DNA of 64,000 nt from Pseudomonas farsensis (GTDB taxonomy: Bacteria; Pseudomonadota; Gammaproteobacteria; Pseudomonadales; Pseudomonadaceae), in NCBI RefSeq assembly GCF_014268805.2, contig NZ_JABWRF020000001.1, forward strand, positions 1,932,001 through 1,996,000, written 5' to 3'. Below the pieces are notes generated by a model that was not told the DNA's origin, ran no database searches, and was given only the letters and a program-made list of their open reading frames with translations. How positions within the stretch are numbered: position 1 is the first letter of the stretch; every line of letters starts with the position of its first letter. The position numbers and the translations under genes were made by a program. Positions 1-9,198 of the stretch are shown here, in pieces.

Positions 1-403
1 CGCCGTCAAAGGCCTCAAGCGTCATGGCATTGGGGTGGTACGGCAGGCTTTCATCGAGCAGGCGCATGTCGCGGTTGTACTGGAAGGCCACCGAATGGCT
101 GCCATCGAGCATCAGGCACTGCTCCTGCATCAGTTGGTCGATACGCGGCTCGATGCTGTGTGGGTCAATACGGTCTGGCCATTGGCCCATCAGCCCCAAC
201 AGGCAGGCGCGGTCGGTGGCATGGCCGACGCCTGTGGCCGACAGCGAGCCATAGAGGCGCACCTCGACCCGCGTGACCTGGGCCAGCAAGCCGCGCTCGC
301 GCAGCGCCTGGGCAAAGGTCGCGGCCGCACGCATTGGGCCGACGGTATGGGAGCTGGACGGGCCGATGCCGATTTTGAAAAGGTCGAAAACACTGATAGC
401 CAT
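1..403 (-). CDS. sdaA: L-serine ammonia-lyase (serine dehydratase), N-terminal part
   Basis: Deaminates L-serine to pyruvate and ammonia in the cytoplasm. The first ~134 residues are present and the rest runs off the left edge. The N-terminus reads MAISVFDLFKIGIGPSSSHT, followed by VGPMRAA, the conserved start of the iron-sulphur L-serine dehydratase family (beta domain with the SSSHT motif). The Fe-S cysteines would lie outside the window. The ATG at 403 starts exactly at the family's usual N-terminus. A LysR gene is divergent 146 bp away and is a plausible regulator. The symbol could equally be sdaB, since the paralogues cannot be told apart from this fragment. Confidence 0.9.
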   Translation of the reverse strand, partial: MAISVFDLFKIGIGPSSSHTVGPMRAAATFAQALRERGLLAQVTRVEVRLYGSLSATGVGHATDRACLLGLMGQWPDRIDPHSIEPRIDQLMQEQCLMLDGSHSVAFQYNRDMRLLDESLPYHPNAMTLEAFDG

Positions 404-492
404 GCTAATGCCTTGCCGAAGCTACGAAAACGCGGTGCTCACGGCGCTGTAGAAAATTTGAGCGGTATTGCCAATTTAGGAGATACTGACGC

Positions 493-510
493 GGTTACCA
501 CTCGGTGACC
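493..510. promoter_or_regulatory. Imperfect inverted repeat in sda/LysR divergent promoter region
   Basis: GGTTACC-ACTC-GGTGACC lies 40 bp before the LysR start codon, in the 146-bp gap between the divergent serine dehydratase and LysR genes. Its dyad shape and place fit a LysR operator, but nothing else supports it. Confidence 0.3.
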
Positions 511-549
511 AACGAAACTTCCTACACAAGCCTTTAGCAGGACTAAACA

Positions 550-1497
550 ATGAAGGGCCCACTCAACGGCCAGGTGTACGTCTGGCTGCATGTGTTTTCA
601 TGCGCAGCTCGGCACCTGTCGTTTACCCGCTGCGCCGAAGAGCTGCACATTACGCCAGGCGCGGTCAGCCAGCAGATGCGCCAGCTTGAGGAGCGCCTGG
701 GGTTTCGCCTGTTCCTGCGTCGGGCCCGGGGTGTCGAGCTTTCGGCAGAAGGCCAGCGCCTGGCGCAAACCGTAGCCGAGGCCTACGGCAGTATCGAAGC
801 CGAGTTGCTGCGCCTGGATGCCGGCGAAATTCGCGGCACCCTGCGCCTGCGCTCGATCCCGTCGTTTCTGGCCAAGTGGCTGACACCACGGCTGCCGCGT
901 TTCCAGCAGCGCTACCCCGACATCGAACTGCGCCTGGTGGCCGAAGACAGCAACCAGGCCCTGCACCCTGAAGACTTCGACCTGGCCATCGACCTTAACG
1001 ACGGTAGCTACCCCGGCATGCTGTCCACGCCGTTGCTGGACGAGCAGATCTTTCCGGTGTGCTCACCGGCGCTGCTGCGTGGCCGCCCGCCCCTGCACGG
1101 CCCGGCTGACCTTGCCCACTACCCACTGCTGCACGACATCACCGCCTGGCGCGGCAGTTCCGAGTATGCCGAATGGGAGTTCTATCTGGCGGGAATCGGC
1201 GCTGAAGGGCTGGACGTACGCCGCGGCCACACGTTCAACCGCAACCACCTGAGCATCGAGGCTGCGATTGCCGGCGTGGGCGTGGCCATCGCCCGGCGCA
1301 CACTGCTTAACGATGAGCTGGAGCGCGGCGCGCTGATCGTGCCGTTTGGGGTGCCGATCGCCAACCACAAGCGTTATGTGCTGCTGTATCCACCCGGCGG
1401 GCTGACCCAACCGGGCGCGCGGGCGGTGCATGACTGGCTGGTGGAAGAGGCGCAGGTGTTCAGGGCGCTGCACCCGCTGGGGCTGGTCGAGGTGTGA
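550..1497 (+). CDS. LysR-family transcriptional regulator (GcvA-like)
   Basis: A 315-residue LysR regulator. Residues ~10-70 form the winged HTH (FTRCAEELHITPGAVSQQ), and ~95-300 form the periplasmic-binding-protein-like effector domain. The long N-terminal lead (MKGPLNGQVYVWLHVF) and the sequence RHLSFTRCAEELHITPGAVS resemble the GcvA/DsdC/AmpR subgroup. Being divergent to a serine dehydratase gene, it probably controls serine or related amino-acid catabolism. That link is inferred from position only. It ends 2 bp from the convergent AraC gene. Confidence 0.9.
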   Translation: MKGPLNGQVYVWLHVFSCAARHLSFTRCAEELHITPGAVSQQMRQLEERLGFRLFLRRARGVELSAEGQRLAQTVAEAYGSIEAELLRLDAGEIRGTLRLRSIPSFLAKWLTPRLPRFQQRYPDIELRLVAEDSNQALHPEDFDLAIDLNDGSYPGMLSTPLLDEQIFPVCSPALLRGRPPLHGPADLAHYPLLHDITAWRGSSEYAEWEFYLAGIGAEGLDVRRGHTFNRNHLSIEAAIAGVGVAIARRTLLNDELERGALIVPFGVPIANHKRYVLLYPPGGLTQPGARAVHDWLVEEAQVFRALHPLGLVEV

Positions 1498-1499
1498 GG

Positions 1500-2255
1500 C
1501 TAAAGCGCAGGGTCCGCGTTGCGGCCGAAGTACACCGACGGCGACACCCCCAGCGTGCGCCGGAACATCGCACTGAACGCGCTGGGGCTGTCGTAACCCT
1601 GATCCAGCGCCACTTCCAGCACCGACCGCCCCGTCGCGAGGGCATCGAGCCCTGCGAGCAAACGCATTCTGCGCAGCCACTGCACCAGGCTCAGGCCCGT
1701 CTCGCGCTGGAACGCACGGGTCAGCGTGCGCGCATTGAGCCCGCAAAACTGCGCAGCCCGCGTTAGCGTCCAAGGCTCGCCAGAGGCCAGGCGCAAGGCT
1801 TCGCACAGCTCTTGCAATAGCGCGGAGCGCGGGCTGGGGACATGCAGTGCGAGCACCGGCAGCACGCGAATCTCATCAAGGATCAGCGCCATCACCCGTG
1901 CCTCGCGGCCATCGGCGGCGTAGCCGGGGCTGATATCCATGGCACAGATGATCAATTCGCGCAGCAGCGGCGAGATTTCAACTACCTGGCACTGCTGCGG
2001 CAAGCCCGCGCGCACGCCAGGGTCGATGAACAGCGTGCGCATGCGCACCATGCCAGACATACGCAGTTCGTGCTGGCTGCCGGTGGGCACCCACACTCCC
2101 CGCCCGGGTGGCACCACCCAGCTGCCTTCCAAAGTATTGACCGTGATTACACCGCTGATGGCATGGATGAGCTGCGCCCGGTCATGGCAATGCGCGGCGA
2201 TGTGCTCGCCATGGGCGTAGTTCTCGGCGAGCGGCAGGATAGGTGGGCGGGTCAT
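1500..2255 (-). CDS. AraC-family transcriptional regulator with N-terminal cupin
   Basis: A 251-residue one-component regulator. The N-terminal ~90 residues form a cupin sensor (HCHDRAQLIHAISG, then PPGRGVWVPTGSQHELRM). The C-terminal ~100 residues hold the two AraC helix-turn-helices (LTRAAQFCGLNARTLTRAF and VALDQGYDSPSAFSAMFRR). The ATG at 2255 (MTRPPILPLAENY) is chosen over an upstream in-frame start at 2357 because family members begin just before the cupin. The effector is unknown. The nearest gene upstream is an efflux transporter more than 300 bp away on the same strand. Confidence 0.88.
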   Translation of the reverse strand: MTRPPILPLAENYAHGEHIAAHCHDRAQLIHAISGVITVNTLEGSWVVPPGRGVWVPTGSQHELRMSGMVRMRTLFIDPGVRAGLPQQCQVVEISPLLRELIICAMDISPGYAADGREARVMALILDEIRVLPVLALHVPSPRSALLQELCEALRLASGEPWTLTRAAQFCGLNARTLTRAFQRETGLSLVQWLRRMRLLAGLDALATGRSVLEVALDQGYDSPSAFSAMFRRTLGVSPSVYFGRNADPAL

Positions 2256-2307
2256 GGGCGGTGGCTGCCTGTTGAATGATGGGATACCACAATTTTCGTG
2301 GCCGCTG

Positions 2308-2588
2308 CAAACCTGTGCTGGCCTCATCGCAGGCTGTCGCCAGCTCTCATAGAACAAACGCTAACTAACTGATTTACAACGAAACGTGGGAGCGGGCTTG
2401 CCCCGCGATAGCGATAGCACTGCCAACATCGCATCGCGGGGCAAGCCCGCTCCCACGGTGCCCAGTTCTCGGCGCGGCAGCGCAGCCCGGAAGGGCTGGT
2501 GATCTCCCACAGGAATCTGAGCCAAACCTCAACATTGCCGTGGAGCGCGGTCCCTGTGGGAGCTTGCGATGAGGCCGGAACAGGTTTG
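2308..2588. repeat. Gap with REP elements (inverted pair plus full palindrome)
   Basis: This gene-free stretch holds three repeat units. A perfect 25-bp inverted repeat (arms 2385-2409 and 2433-2457, core GGGAGCGGGCTTGCCCCGCG) is a classic Pseudomonas REP hairpin. It is flanked by an inverted pair of another family: 2308-2349 (GGCCTCATCGCAGGCTGTCG) and 2551-2588 (AGCTTGCGATGAGGCCGG). The second family recurs at 60457-60571. No coding signal was seen here. Confidence 0.85.
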
Positions 2589-2595
2589 CACAAAA

Positions 2596-4104
2596 TTACC
2601 TGCTGCGCAGCAGCAACGCTGCCATTGCACACCCCAACAGCGCCAGGCATGACAGGTAAAAAGCATCCGAATAGGCCATCAAATATGCCTGCTCACGCAC
2701 ACTTCGGTCGATCAGCGCCAAGGTTTGCATAACCTCCGGCGACTGCGGGTCAACCATACCGCCCGGTAACCGCTGCTGCAGCGCGCCGTCGAATATCGTC
2801 AGCCCTTCGCCCACGCGCACCGAATGAAAGCGCTCACGCAGCGACACCAACTGGGTCAACAGCGCCGTCCCCAGCGCACCACCCAGGTTGCGCAGCATTG
2901 AGATCAGCGCCGAGGCCGACCCTGCCTGGGCCTTGTCCAGCCCCTTCACCGCCAGCACCGACAGCGCCACCATGATCAACGGCTGGCCAATGCCCCGCAC
3001 GACTGTGGACGGGATGATCACATTGCTGCCCGCATCCGCCGTCAACTGCGCCCCCAGCCAACACCCCAACGCCATGATGGCAAAGCCGCTGGCCACCAGC
3101 ACCTTGGCGTTCAGCCAGCGCATCAGGCGCGGCAACAGCGGTGCCAGCAGCAACTGCACCAGGCCATAGGCGATCAGGCTCTTGCCAATTTCGCTGGCAC
3201 TATAGCCCTGCACTTGGGCCAGATAGTTGGGCACCAGAAACACCAGCCCGAAGGTCGCCGCACCGAATATCGCCATCGCCAGGCTGGCCACGCCGAAGTT
3301 GTAGCTGCCGAGCAGGCGCAGGTTGATGAAAGGCCGAGCGCCCCAAAGCTGGCGGTGGATGAAAAGCGCCAAGGCAACGGCTGCCAGCAGGCTTGCCGAC
3401 ACGATGAACCCCGAGTCGAACCAGTCCTTGCGCCCACCCTCCTCCAGCACGATCTGCAGCGCGCCCAACCCCAGCGCCATGGCTGCGATGCCTAGCCAGT
3501 CGGCACGGCGCAAGGCGCTGCGGTCGCCTGCCTGGCCCTTGATCGACCACGCCACCGCCGCCAGCAACGCCAGCCCCGGTGGCAGTTGTAACAGGAAGAT
3601 CCAGCGCCACGAATACATGTCGGTCAACCAGCCGCCAATCGACGGCCCTGCTGCCTGCGCCACGCTGTTGGACAGGCTGAACAGGGCCATGCCCAACGCG
3701 ATCCGGCTGGCCGGCAGTTCGGTAATGATCAACTGCATGGAAAGCGGGATTAGTACGGCACCAGCTGCACCTTGAATAACGCGCAAGGCAATCATCACCG
3801 ACAGGCTCGGCGCCAATGCGCAACTGACCGAGCTGAGCAGAAACACCGCCGAGCCCACCAGCATTACCCGGCGCAGGGAAAACACCTGCACCAGCCAGGC
3901 CGTCAGTGGGATCATGCTGATCTCGGCCACCAGGTACGCGGTGGAAATCCACGAGCCCTCCTCGAAGCTTGCCCCCAGCGCCCCCTCGATCTCGGGCAAG
4001 GCGGCGCTGGTGACATGCACGTTCATGCCAGCCATGAAACAGCCAAACAACCCGCCAATCACGGCCACCCAGGCACGGGGTGAAACCTTCTCTTCAGTGC
4101 TCAT
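2596..4104 (-). CDS. MFS efflux transporter, DHA2 (EmrB-like) family
   Basis: A 502-residue inner-membrane drug:proton antiporter of the 14-helix DHA2 family. It shows the usual early motif (NVHVTSAALPEIEGALG), the motif-A-like loop with LRR, and motif C-like GPSIGGWLTDMYSWRWIFL. The ATG at 4104 (MSTEEKVSPRAW) overlaps the end of the upstream adaptor gene by 11 bp, showing translational coupling. It pairs with the membrane-fusion protein to form an EmrAB-type pump, probably with a separate outer-membrane channel. Substrate unknown. Confidence 0.92.
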   Translation of the reverse strand: MSTEEKVSPRAWVAVIGGLFGCFMAGMNVHVTSAALPEIEGALGASFEEGSWISTAYLVAEISMIPLTAWLVQVFSLRRVMLVGSAVFLLSSVSCALAPSLSVMIALRVIQGAAGAVLIPLSMQLIITELPASRIALGMALFSLSNSVAQAAGPSIGGWLTDMYSWRWIFLLQLPPGLALLAAVAWSIKGQAGDRSALRRADWLGIAAMALGLGALQIVLEEGGRKDWFDSGFIVSASLLAAVALALFIHRQLWGARPFINLRLLGSYNFGVASLAMAIFGAATFGLVFLVPNYLAQVQGYSASEIGKSLIAYGLVQLLLAPLLPRLMRWLNAKVLVASGFAIMALGCWLGAQLTADAGSNVIIPSTVVRGIGQPLIMVALSVLAVKGLDKAQAGSASALISMLRNLGGALGTALLTQLVSLRERFHSVRVGEGLTIFDGALQQRLPGGMVDPQSPEVMQTLALIDRSVREQAYLMAYSDAFYLSCLALLGCAMAALLLRSR

Positions 4105-5221
4105 GCCGGGTATCGACCGTGGCAATCACCGACATGCCCGGCAGCAGGCGCGGCGCGCCCACGGCGTTTGGCTGCAAACGAATCCGCACAGGGAAGCGCT
4201 GGACGATCTTGGTGAAGTTGCCCGTGGCATTGTCCGGTGGCAGCAGCGCAAATACCGCGCCCGAGCCCGGCGAAACACTGTCGACGGTACCCTGCCAATG
4301 CTCGCCGAAGGTGTCGACTTCCAGGCGCACGGGTTGGCCTGGCTGCAAGTGAGCCAGCTGGGTTTCCTTGAAGTTGGCCACCACATAGGCCTGCGCCACC
4401 GGCACCACGGCTAGCAATGGCAAGCCAGGCGTTACATATTGCTGTTGGCGGACCTTGCGCTGGCCCACCACGCCATCGAACGGCGCGCGGATTTCGGTAT
4501 CGGCCAAGGCACTGCTGGCCAGCGCCACTTCAGCGCGGGCCTGGTCGAGGTCGGCCTGGCGCTGCGCAAGCTCAGCCTCAAGTTGCCGGCCACGCTGGGC
4601 CAGCACCTCTTTGTGTGCATGCTGGCGGGCAAGCTCGGCATCGGCGGCGCGCTGCAAGGCATTGGCCTGAATGCGCGTGGCCCGGGCCTGCTCCATGCGT
4701 TGCAGGCTGGTAGCCTGCCACTGCGCCAGGCGCTGGTAGCGCTGCCAATCGGCTTCGGCACGCTGCGCTTCACCACGGCTGCCGCCGCGCTCGGCATCGG
4801 CACGGGCAATGGCCTGCACCTGCTCGTTCTGCTCGGCAACGAAGGTGCGCAAACGCAGGCGCTGCACCTGCAGCGCGGCCTCACTGACGGCGAGGCGCGC
4901 CTGCGCCTTGCGCAGATGGTCGTGAAAGTCACGGGCATCGAGCCGAACCAGCAGATCGCCAGCCTTGACCGTAGCGTTGTCGGTAACCGTCACCTCAGCC
5001 ACATAACCACTGACCCGTGCGCTGATCGGCGCCCAATCGGCGCGTACGTAGGCGTCGTCGGTTTGCTCCAGAAACCGCCCAGCCTGCCACCAGTAGATGC
5101 CATAGGCTGCCAGCACCACACTCAGCGAGCCGGCCAGCCCTAGGCGCAACACACGCTGGCGCCGGCGCGCGCGCAGTGCGCTTGAGTCGAGCTGAGGGTC
5201 AGGGCTGACCGCCTGGTTCAT
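4094..5221 (-). CDS. HlyD/EmrA-family membrane fusion protein
   Basis: A 375-residue periplasmic adaptor. One N-terminal membrane anchor (~27-47, LGLAGSLSVVLAAYGIYWW) is followed by a biotinyl-lipoyl-like segment (DDAYVRADWAPISARVSGYV), a long Ala/Gln-rich coiled-coil hairpin (~85-230), and the second lipoyl half with IRAPFDGVVGQRKVR. The ATG at 5221 has GGAG eight bases upstream, and two further in-frame starts lie upstream. It forms an operon with the overlapping DHA2 transporter. Confidence 0.92.
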   Translation of the reverse strand: MNQAVSPDPQLDSSALRARRRQRVLRLGLAGSLSVVLAAYGIYWWQAGRFLEQTDDAYVRADWAPISARVSGYVAEVTVTDNATVKAGDLLVRLDARDFHDHLRKAQARLAVSEAALQVQRLRLRTFVAEQNEQVQAIARADAERGGSRGEAQRAEADWQRYQRLAQWQATSLQRMEQARATRIQANALQRAADAELARQHAHKEVLAQRGRQLEAELAQRQADLDQARAEVALASSALADTEIRAPFDGVVGQRKVRQQQYVTPGLPLLAVVPVAQAYVVANFKETQLAHLQPGQPVRLEVDTFGEHWQGTVDSVSPGSGAVFALLPPDNATGNFTKIVQRFPVRIRLQPNAVGAPRLLPGMSVIATVDTRHEH

Positions 5222-5323
5222 GATGCGCTCCATCCATTTGGGGGAGCGCCAGATTAAGGAATCTCCACGTGTCGTTCGCACGTGAATCGGTACAGGCTCG
5301 TCGCAAAATGGACAGTTGGGGTT

Positions 5324-6196
5324 TCAGCTTTGCAAAAAGCTCAGCACCTCTGTTGCCGCCGCTGCCGGGTCTTCCTGCATGAAGCAATGCCCGCCGGGCA
5401 CCTGCTGCGCGCTCACGTGCGGGTTCAGGGCAGCCAGCCGTTTGGCCGAGTGGACCACATACGGGTAGGTGCGTTCGCCATACAGCAGCAGCGTTGGCGA
5501 AGTGATCTGCCCCAAATGTTGCCAGAGCCTTGTGGGGAAAGAGCTGAAGATATCCACTTCGCGGCTAGGCCGGCACTTGAGCACCACGCCCTCCCCGCAA
5601 TCACCAATGGCGTGCTCGACGTAGGCATGCAGCGCGGTATCGGCCCAGCCCTTGAAAATGCCTCGCCCCTGCAACGAAGCAAGCGCCGCCATGCGGTCAG
5701 GCCAGTGACTGCGCCGGGTTGCAGCTTTGCGCGCAAGCGCGTGGCGACGTTGCAGCCCAACCATCGCCGCCGCCCCCAGCAAGCCGAGCATGCCCCGGCT
5801 GAACAGCACCGGGTCCAGCAGCACCGCGCGCTGGAACAGCTGTGGCTCGCGGGCCAGCATCAGGCCGGTGATCACCCCGCCAAAGCTGTGGCCTACGGCA
5901 ACACAGGGCGCGTCGCCGTATTCGCCACGCCCGGAGGCAAATGCCTCCAGGGCAAGTTCGGCGGTACGGTTCCAACCGCAGAATTCCCCGCCGTGATCAC
6001 TGTCGCCGTGGCCCTGAACGTCGCTCAACCAAAGGTCGAAGTGCTCGCTCAGGCGCAGTAGCAAGGGTTGATAGGCCAAACTGCAAAAGCCATTGCCGTG
6101 CAGGAAATGCAGCAGCGGCCGGCCGCTGGCCGCCGTGCGCCAGCCACGCAAGGTAAAGCCTTCGGCGCAGTCATGGGACCAGGGAATCAACTCCAT
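5324..6196 (-). CDS. Alpha/beta-fold hydrolase
   Basis: A 290-residue cytoplasmic alpha/beta hydrolase. It has the oxyanion segment LHFLHGNGF (~29-37), a GHGDSD turn, the nucleophile elbow GHSFGG (Ser ~103), a late acidic region and the catalytic His in VPGGHCFMQEDP near the C-terminus. No signal peptide is evident. The substrate cannot be told. It lies 18 bp downstream of the LysE-type exporter gene and may be co-transcribed with it. Confidence 0.88.
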   Translation of the reverse strand: MELIPWSHDCAEGFTLRGWRTAASGRPLLHFLHGNGFCSLAYQPLLLRLSEHFDLWLSDVQGHGDSDHGGEFCGWNRTAELALEAFASGRGEYGDAPCVAVGHSFGGVITGLMLAREPQLFQRAVLLDPVLFSRGMLGLLGAAAMVGLQRRHALARKAATRRSHWPDRMAALASLQGRGIFKGWADTALHAYVEHAIGDCGEGVVLKCRPSREVDIFSSFPTRLWQHLGQITSPTLLLYGERTYPYVVHSAKRLAALNPHVSAQQVPGGHCFMQEDPAAAATEVLSFLQS

Positions 6197-6214
6197 CTGT
6201 TGCTCTCGTCGCGT

Positions 6215-6835
6215 CTAGGAAAACGACGATTCTACAAACAGCAGGGGGTACAGTGAAATCACCAGCAGCAAGGCCATTGCGACATTGAAGAGCAGCACCG
6301 CCCGCGGCTTGCGCAAAAGGTTGCGCAATGCGCTGCCAAACATCACCCAGATGCCGACACTGGGCAGGTTGACCAAGGTGAACAGCGCCGCAATGACAAT
6401 CACGTTCACCACATAGCCCTGGGCCGGCGTGTAGGTCGTGATGGCGCCCACTGCCATGACCCACGCCTTGGGGTTCACCCACTGGAATGCCGCAGCGCCC
6501 CAGAAACCCAGTGGCTTGCGCTTGCCTGTGGTATCGCTGGACATCGGCCCGGAGGTTGCGATCTTCCAGGCCAGGTACAGCAGATACGCCGCACCGCCAT
6601 AACGCAGCACGGTGTACAGCGGTGGCCACATCTTGAACACCTCGCCCAGCCCAAGCCCGACTGCCAACACCATCACGCCAAAGCCCAGGCTGATGCCCAG
6701 CGCGTGGGGCACGCTGCGACGCACGCCGAAGTTCACTCCCGATGCCAGCAGCATGGTGTTATTGGGGCCTGGGGTGATGGATGAAACAAAGGCGAACAGC
6801 ACGAACGCGCTGAGCAGATCGAAGGAGGCAAGCAT
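6215..6835 (-). CDS. LysE/RhtB-family amino-acid exporter
   Basis: A 206-residue inner-membrane protein with about six hydrophobic segments. The LysE signature is present near the N-terminus (SSITPGPNNTMLLASGVNFG) with a downstream QWVNPKAWVMAVGA segment. The family exports amino acids or related small molecules, and the substrate cannot be read from sequence. It is followed closely by the hydrolase gene. Confidence 0.92.
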   Translation of the reverse strand: MLASFDLLSAFVLFAFVSSITPGPNNTMLLASGVNFGVRRSVPHALGISLGFGVMVLAVGLGLGEVFKMWPPLYTVLRYGGAAYLLYLAWKIATSGPMSSDTTGKRKPLGFWGAAAFQWVNPKAWVMAVGAITTYTPAQGYVVNVIVIAALFTLVNLPSVGIWVMFGSALRNLLRKPRAVLLFNVAMALLLVISLYPLLFVESSFS

Positions 6836-7042
6836 GGCGATGTTTCCAGATGATTCTAAGTTGTAGCCCCACAGTAACGGAGCGCAACATCAACTCACCA
6901 GTACAGTTGCCCGGTATTGCGCACGTACAGCTGACTGACACGATACCCAGATTTCATGGAATCAAATTGAACGCTTGGCGTCGCGCAGGTTTCAAACCTT
7001 TGATCCACGTCTGCAAACCCTCACCAGGAGCCCACGCCCGCT

Positions 7043-7330
7043 ATGAAGATGCCTTGCCGCGCTCCCAACGCCCGCCTGCAACTGGACTATGTGCGCGACA
7101 CCCTGTTCGGCCCTGTGGCGCTGAGCGTCGAATGCCAGGCTCAGCTTGCCCCGCTCAATCTGCAAGGCCGCCCTGCCTTGCAGGTGCATATCTGCCCGCC
7201 GCTGCCAGACAAAGTGGACCGCGCCCACAGCGTGGCGTTTATCTGGGATGGAAGGAGCTATCACGGGGTGGTACGTGACCGGGGTAAATGCGGGGATGGC
7301 GGGCTTAACCTGTTGGTAGAGTTGCAATAA
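7043..7330 (+). CDS. Small hypothetical protein (95 aa)
   Basis: A 95-residue protein, probably soluble, beginning MKMPCRAPNARLQLDYV. I do not recognise a domain. Support for a real gene is moderate: an ATG after a purine-rich stretch, codon use like the neighbours, and a strong hairpin just after its stop (7337-7378) shared with the convergent DUF1652 gene. Residues 55-85 carry DRAHSVAFIWDGRSYHGVV, which looks like folded beta structure. Confidence 0.6.
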   Translation: MKMPCRAPNARLQLDYVRDTLFGPVALSVECQAQLAPLNLQGRPALQVHICPPLPDKVDRAHSVAFIWDGRSYHGVVRDRGKCGDGGLNLLVELQ

Positions 7331-7336
7331 ATTGCC

Positions 7337-7378
7337 CTACGCATGCCCTGGCAGCTGCTGCTGCCAGGGCATGCGTAG
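7337..7378. terminator. Bidirectional hairpin between convergent genes
   Basis: A perfect 19-bp inverted repeat (7337-7355 and 7360-7378, arm CTACGCATGCCCTGGCAGC) with a 4-base loop lies 6 bp after the small hypothetical gene and 7 bp after the DUF1652 stop. No long T-tract follows on either side, so it may act as a weak terminator or an mRNA 3'-end stabiliser. Confidence 0.65.
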
Positions 7379-7385
7379 CTTGAGC

Positions 7386-7646
7386 TTAGGCAATGGCCTT
7401 GAACGGCTGCGCGAGGCGTTCGCGCTGGCTCTTGAGCCTGGCAACCAGGCTGACGATATCGCGGCAACTGTTGAGTTTGGCCACCGAGATACCGGTGATG
7501 GTGAGACACTCTGCCAACGATTGCCCTTGGCCCAGGCGAATGGTCAGGTGTTGCCCATCGGTGCAACTGACCTCGCAGCGATCCGGCAGGCAGGCCTGCT
7601 CGATCATCTGGCGCATTTCAAGCATCGAAACTCCGATCAACGACAT
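7386..7646 (-). CDS. DUF1652-type small protein
   Basis: An 86-residue Pseudomonas small protein. The sequence MLEMRQMIEQACLPDRCEVS followed by LTIRLGQGQSLAECLTITGI matches my memory of the DUF1652 family, which has no known function and occurs as several paralogues in pseudomonads. The ATG at 7646 is preceded by AGAGGG. A start seven codons later (7625) would give a more typical N-terminus and cannot be excluded. Confidence 0.75.
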   Translation of the reverse strand: MSLIGVSMLEMRQMIEQACLPDRCEVSCTDGQHLTIRLGQGQSLAECLTITGISVAKLNSCRDIVSLVARLKSQRERLAQPFKAIA

Positions 7647-7910
7647 GGTACGACCCTCTCTGGTCCTGGATGGCCCGTTGTTGTGTGTGAAAAACCAGCC
7701 TCGGCGGGCGCTCCTTTGCCCGAGGCGTCGATGATGCACAAGATCCTCTAGCACCTTAGTGGAAGAACCCAGCATGGAGTCGACTGTTCGATCAGATGCA
7801 CGGGGGGCCCGACAGGCGGTTGTGCGGCAGGTCATTCCGAGCGTAGGAGCAGGCCTTGCTCAACCGCAACATTGCTGGCTGGACCCAATCCTGCGGGAAA
7901 TGATAGAGAG

Positions 7911-8010
7911 TTGTGGCGAGCGGGCTTGTCCCGCGTTGGGCTGCGCAGCAGCCCCTGGGGTTTTCAGGGCTGCTGCGCAGCCCAACGCGGGACAAGCCCG
8001 CTCGCCACAA
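7911..8010. repeat. Gap with REP hairpin
   Basis: The 490-bp gap 7647-8137 holds no credible gene. Its centre is a nearly perfect inverted repeat with ~45-bp arms (7911-7957 and 7965-8010), built from GCGAGCGGGCTTGTCCCGCG plus TTGGGCTGCGCAGCAGCCC. Short open frames across it come from the repeat and change meaning on both strands. It sits downstream of the pirin gene and upstream of the DUF1652 gene. Confidence 0.85.
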
Positions 8011-8137
8011 GAAGTTATATCTGGCGAGAACAGGGTTGTACAAAAAACATAGAATCTCCCACAGGGTCCGGTGCAGGCCGCCACCTCCCGCGTCCAGCTG
8101 GGCGACAGGGCCGCCCAAAGCGCTCGACTAGACTGGA

Positions 8138-9025
8138 TCAGTGCGCCGCCCCACGCTCACTGCCGCCCATTTGCCCAAAACGCCCGGCATGGAAATCATC
8201 GAATGATTCAGCAATCTCTGCCTGGCTGTTCATCACGAACGGCCCATACCCGGCGATGGGTTCATCGATCGGTTCACCACTGAGCAACAGCACGCTGGTG
8301 TCCTCAAGCGCCTCGATATGCACCTGGTCGCCATCACGCTCCAGCAGCACCAGGCTCGCAGGCCCTGCGTCGCGCTCGCCATTGACCCGTAGCTCGCCAC
8401 GCATCACCACAAGCGCCGCATTGCGCCCGGCAACCAGCGGCAGTTGCAGCGAGGCCCCGGCGTTGAGCCGCAAGTCCCAGACATCCATTTCGGTGAAGGT
8501 CTGCGCAGGCCCCTGGTGGCCCTGATAGCGCCCGGCGATCACGCGCACGCTGCCCGCTTGATTTTCAAGCTCGACGTGGGGAATGTCGGCGGCCAGCAAG
8601 GTTTGATAGCCCGCAGCAGCGCGTTTGTCCTTGGCCGGCAGGTTGACCCACAACTGCACCATCTCCATCGGCCCGCCACTGCTGGCGAAGGCTGGCGAGT
8701 GGAACTCCTCGTGGATGATGCCGCCCGCTGCGGTCATCCACTGCACATCGCCAGGGCCGATCAGCCCGCCTGCCCCGGTCGAGTCGCGGTGCTCAAGCTC
8801 GCCTTGATAGACGATGGTCACCGTCTCGAAACCACGGTGCGGATGCTGGCCGACGCCACGGCGCTGTGTGGTGGGTGTGAAGTGATGGGGCCCGGCGTAA
8901 TCGAGCAGCAGAAACGGACTGATGTGCCGAGCGAGGTTGTCGTAGGTGAACAGGCTGCGTACCGGGAAACCGTCACCGACCCAGTGGGCGTTGGGGTTCT
9001 GATAGATACCTTGGATGGTTTTCAT
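8138..9025 (-). CDS. Pirin family protein
   Basis: A 295-residue bicupin protein of the pirin family. The N-terminal cupin carries the metal-binding pattern HPHRGFETVT with a later HRDS and GGIIHEEFHS. The C-terminal cupin begins around 180. Members act as quercetinases or as modulators of metabolic enzymes, so no specific substrate is assigned. The length is typical and the ATG at 9025 gives the usual N-terminus. Confidence 0.92.
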   Translation of the reverse strand: MKTIQGIYQNPNAHWVGDGFPVRSLFTYDNLARHISPFLLLDYAGPHHFTPTTQRRGVGQHPHRGFETVTIVYQGELEHRDSTGAGGLIGPGDVQWMTAAGGIIHEEFHSPAFASSGGPMEMVQLWVNLPAKDKRAAAGYQTLLAADIPHVELENQAGSVRVIAGRYQGHQGPAQTFTEMDVWDLRLNAGASLQLPLVAGRNAALVVMRGELRVNGERDAGPASLVLLERDGDQVHIEALEDTSVLLLSGEPIDEPIAGYGPFVMNSQAEIAESFDDFHAGRFGQMGGSERGAAH

Positions 9026-9130
9026 GGACTGGCTCCTCTTGGCTGGCCATCACCTTACCGATGATGCCAATGTCGCGGTAGATGGCCAGAATGGCACTCA
9101 TCGTTCTACTGCTGGAACAACCAGAAACGC

Positions 9131-9183
9131 TGCGGGGCAAGCCGCCCCCACCTTTTCAGGCAGGAGCGCGCTTGCCCCGCGAT
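9131..9183. repeat. Imperfect REP element
   Basis: GCGGGGCAAGCCGCCCCCAC and, in opposite orientation, GGAGCGCGCTTGCCCCGCG form an imperfect REP hairpin between the pirin and pgm genes. Confidence 0.6.
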
Positions 9184-9198
9184 TGCTCAGGCTGCAGC

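Noticed and set aside
7911..8010. Repeat-rich spot considered as a CRISPR remnant
   Set aside because: One palindrome only, no regularly spaced direct repeats or spacers and no cas genes. It matches a Pseudomonas REP element.
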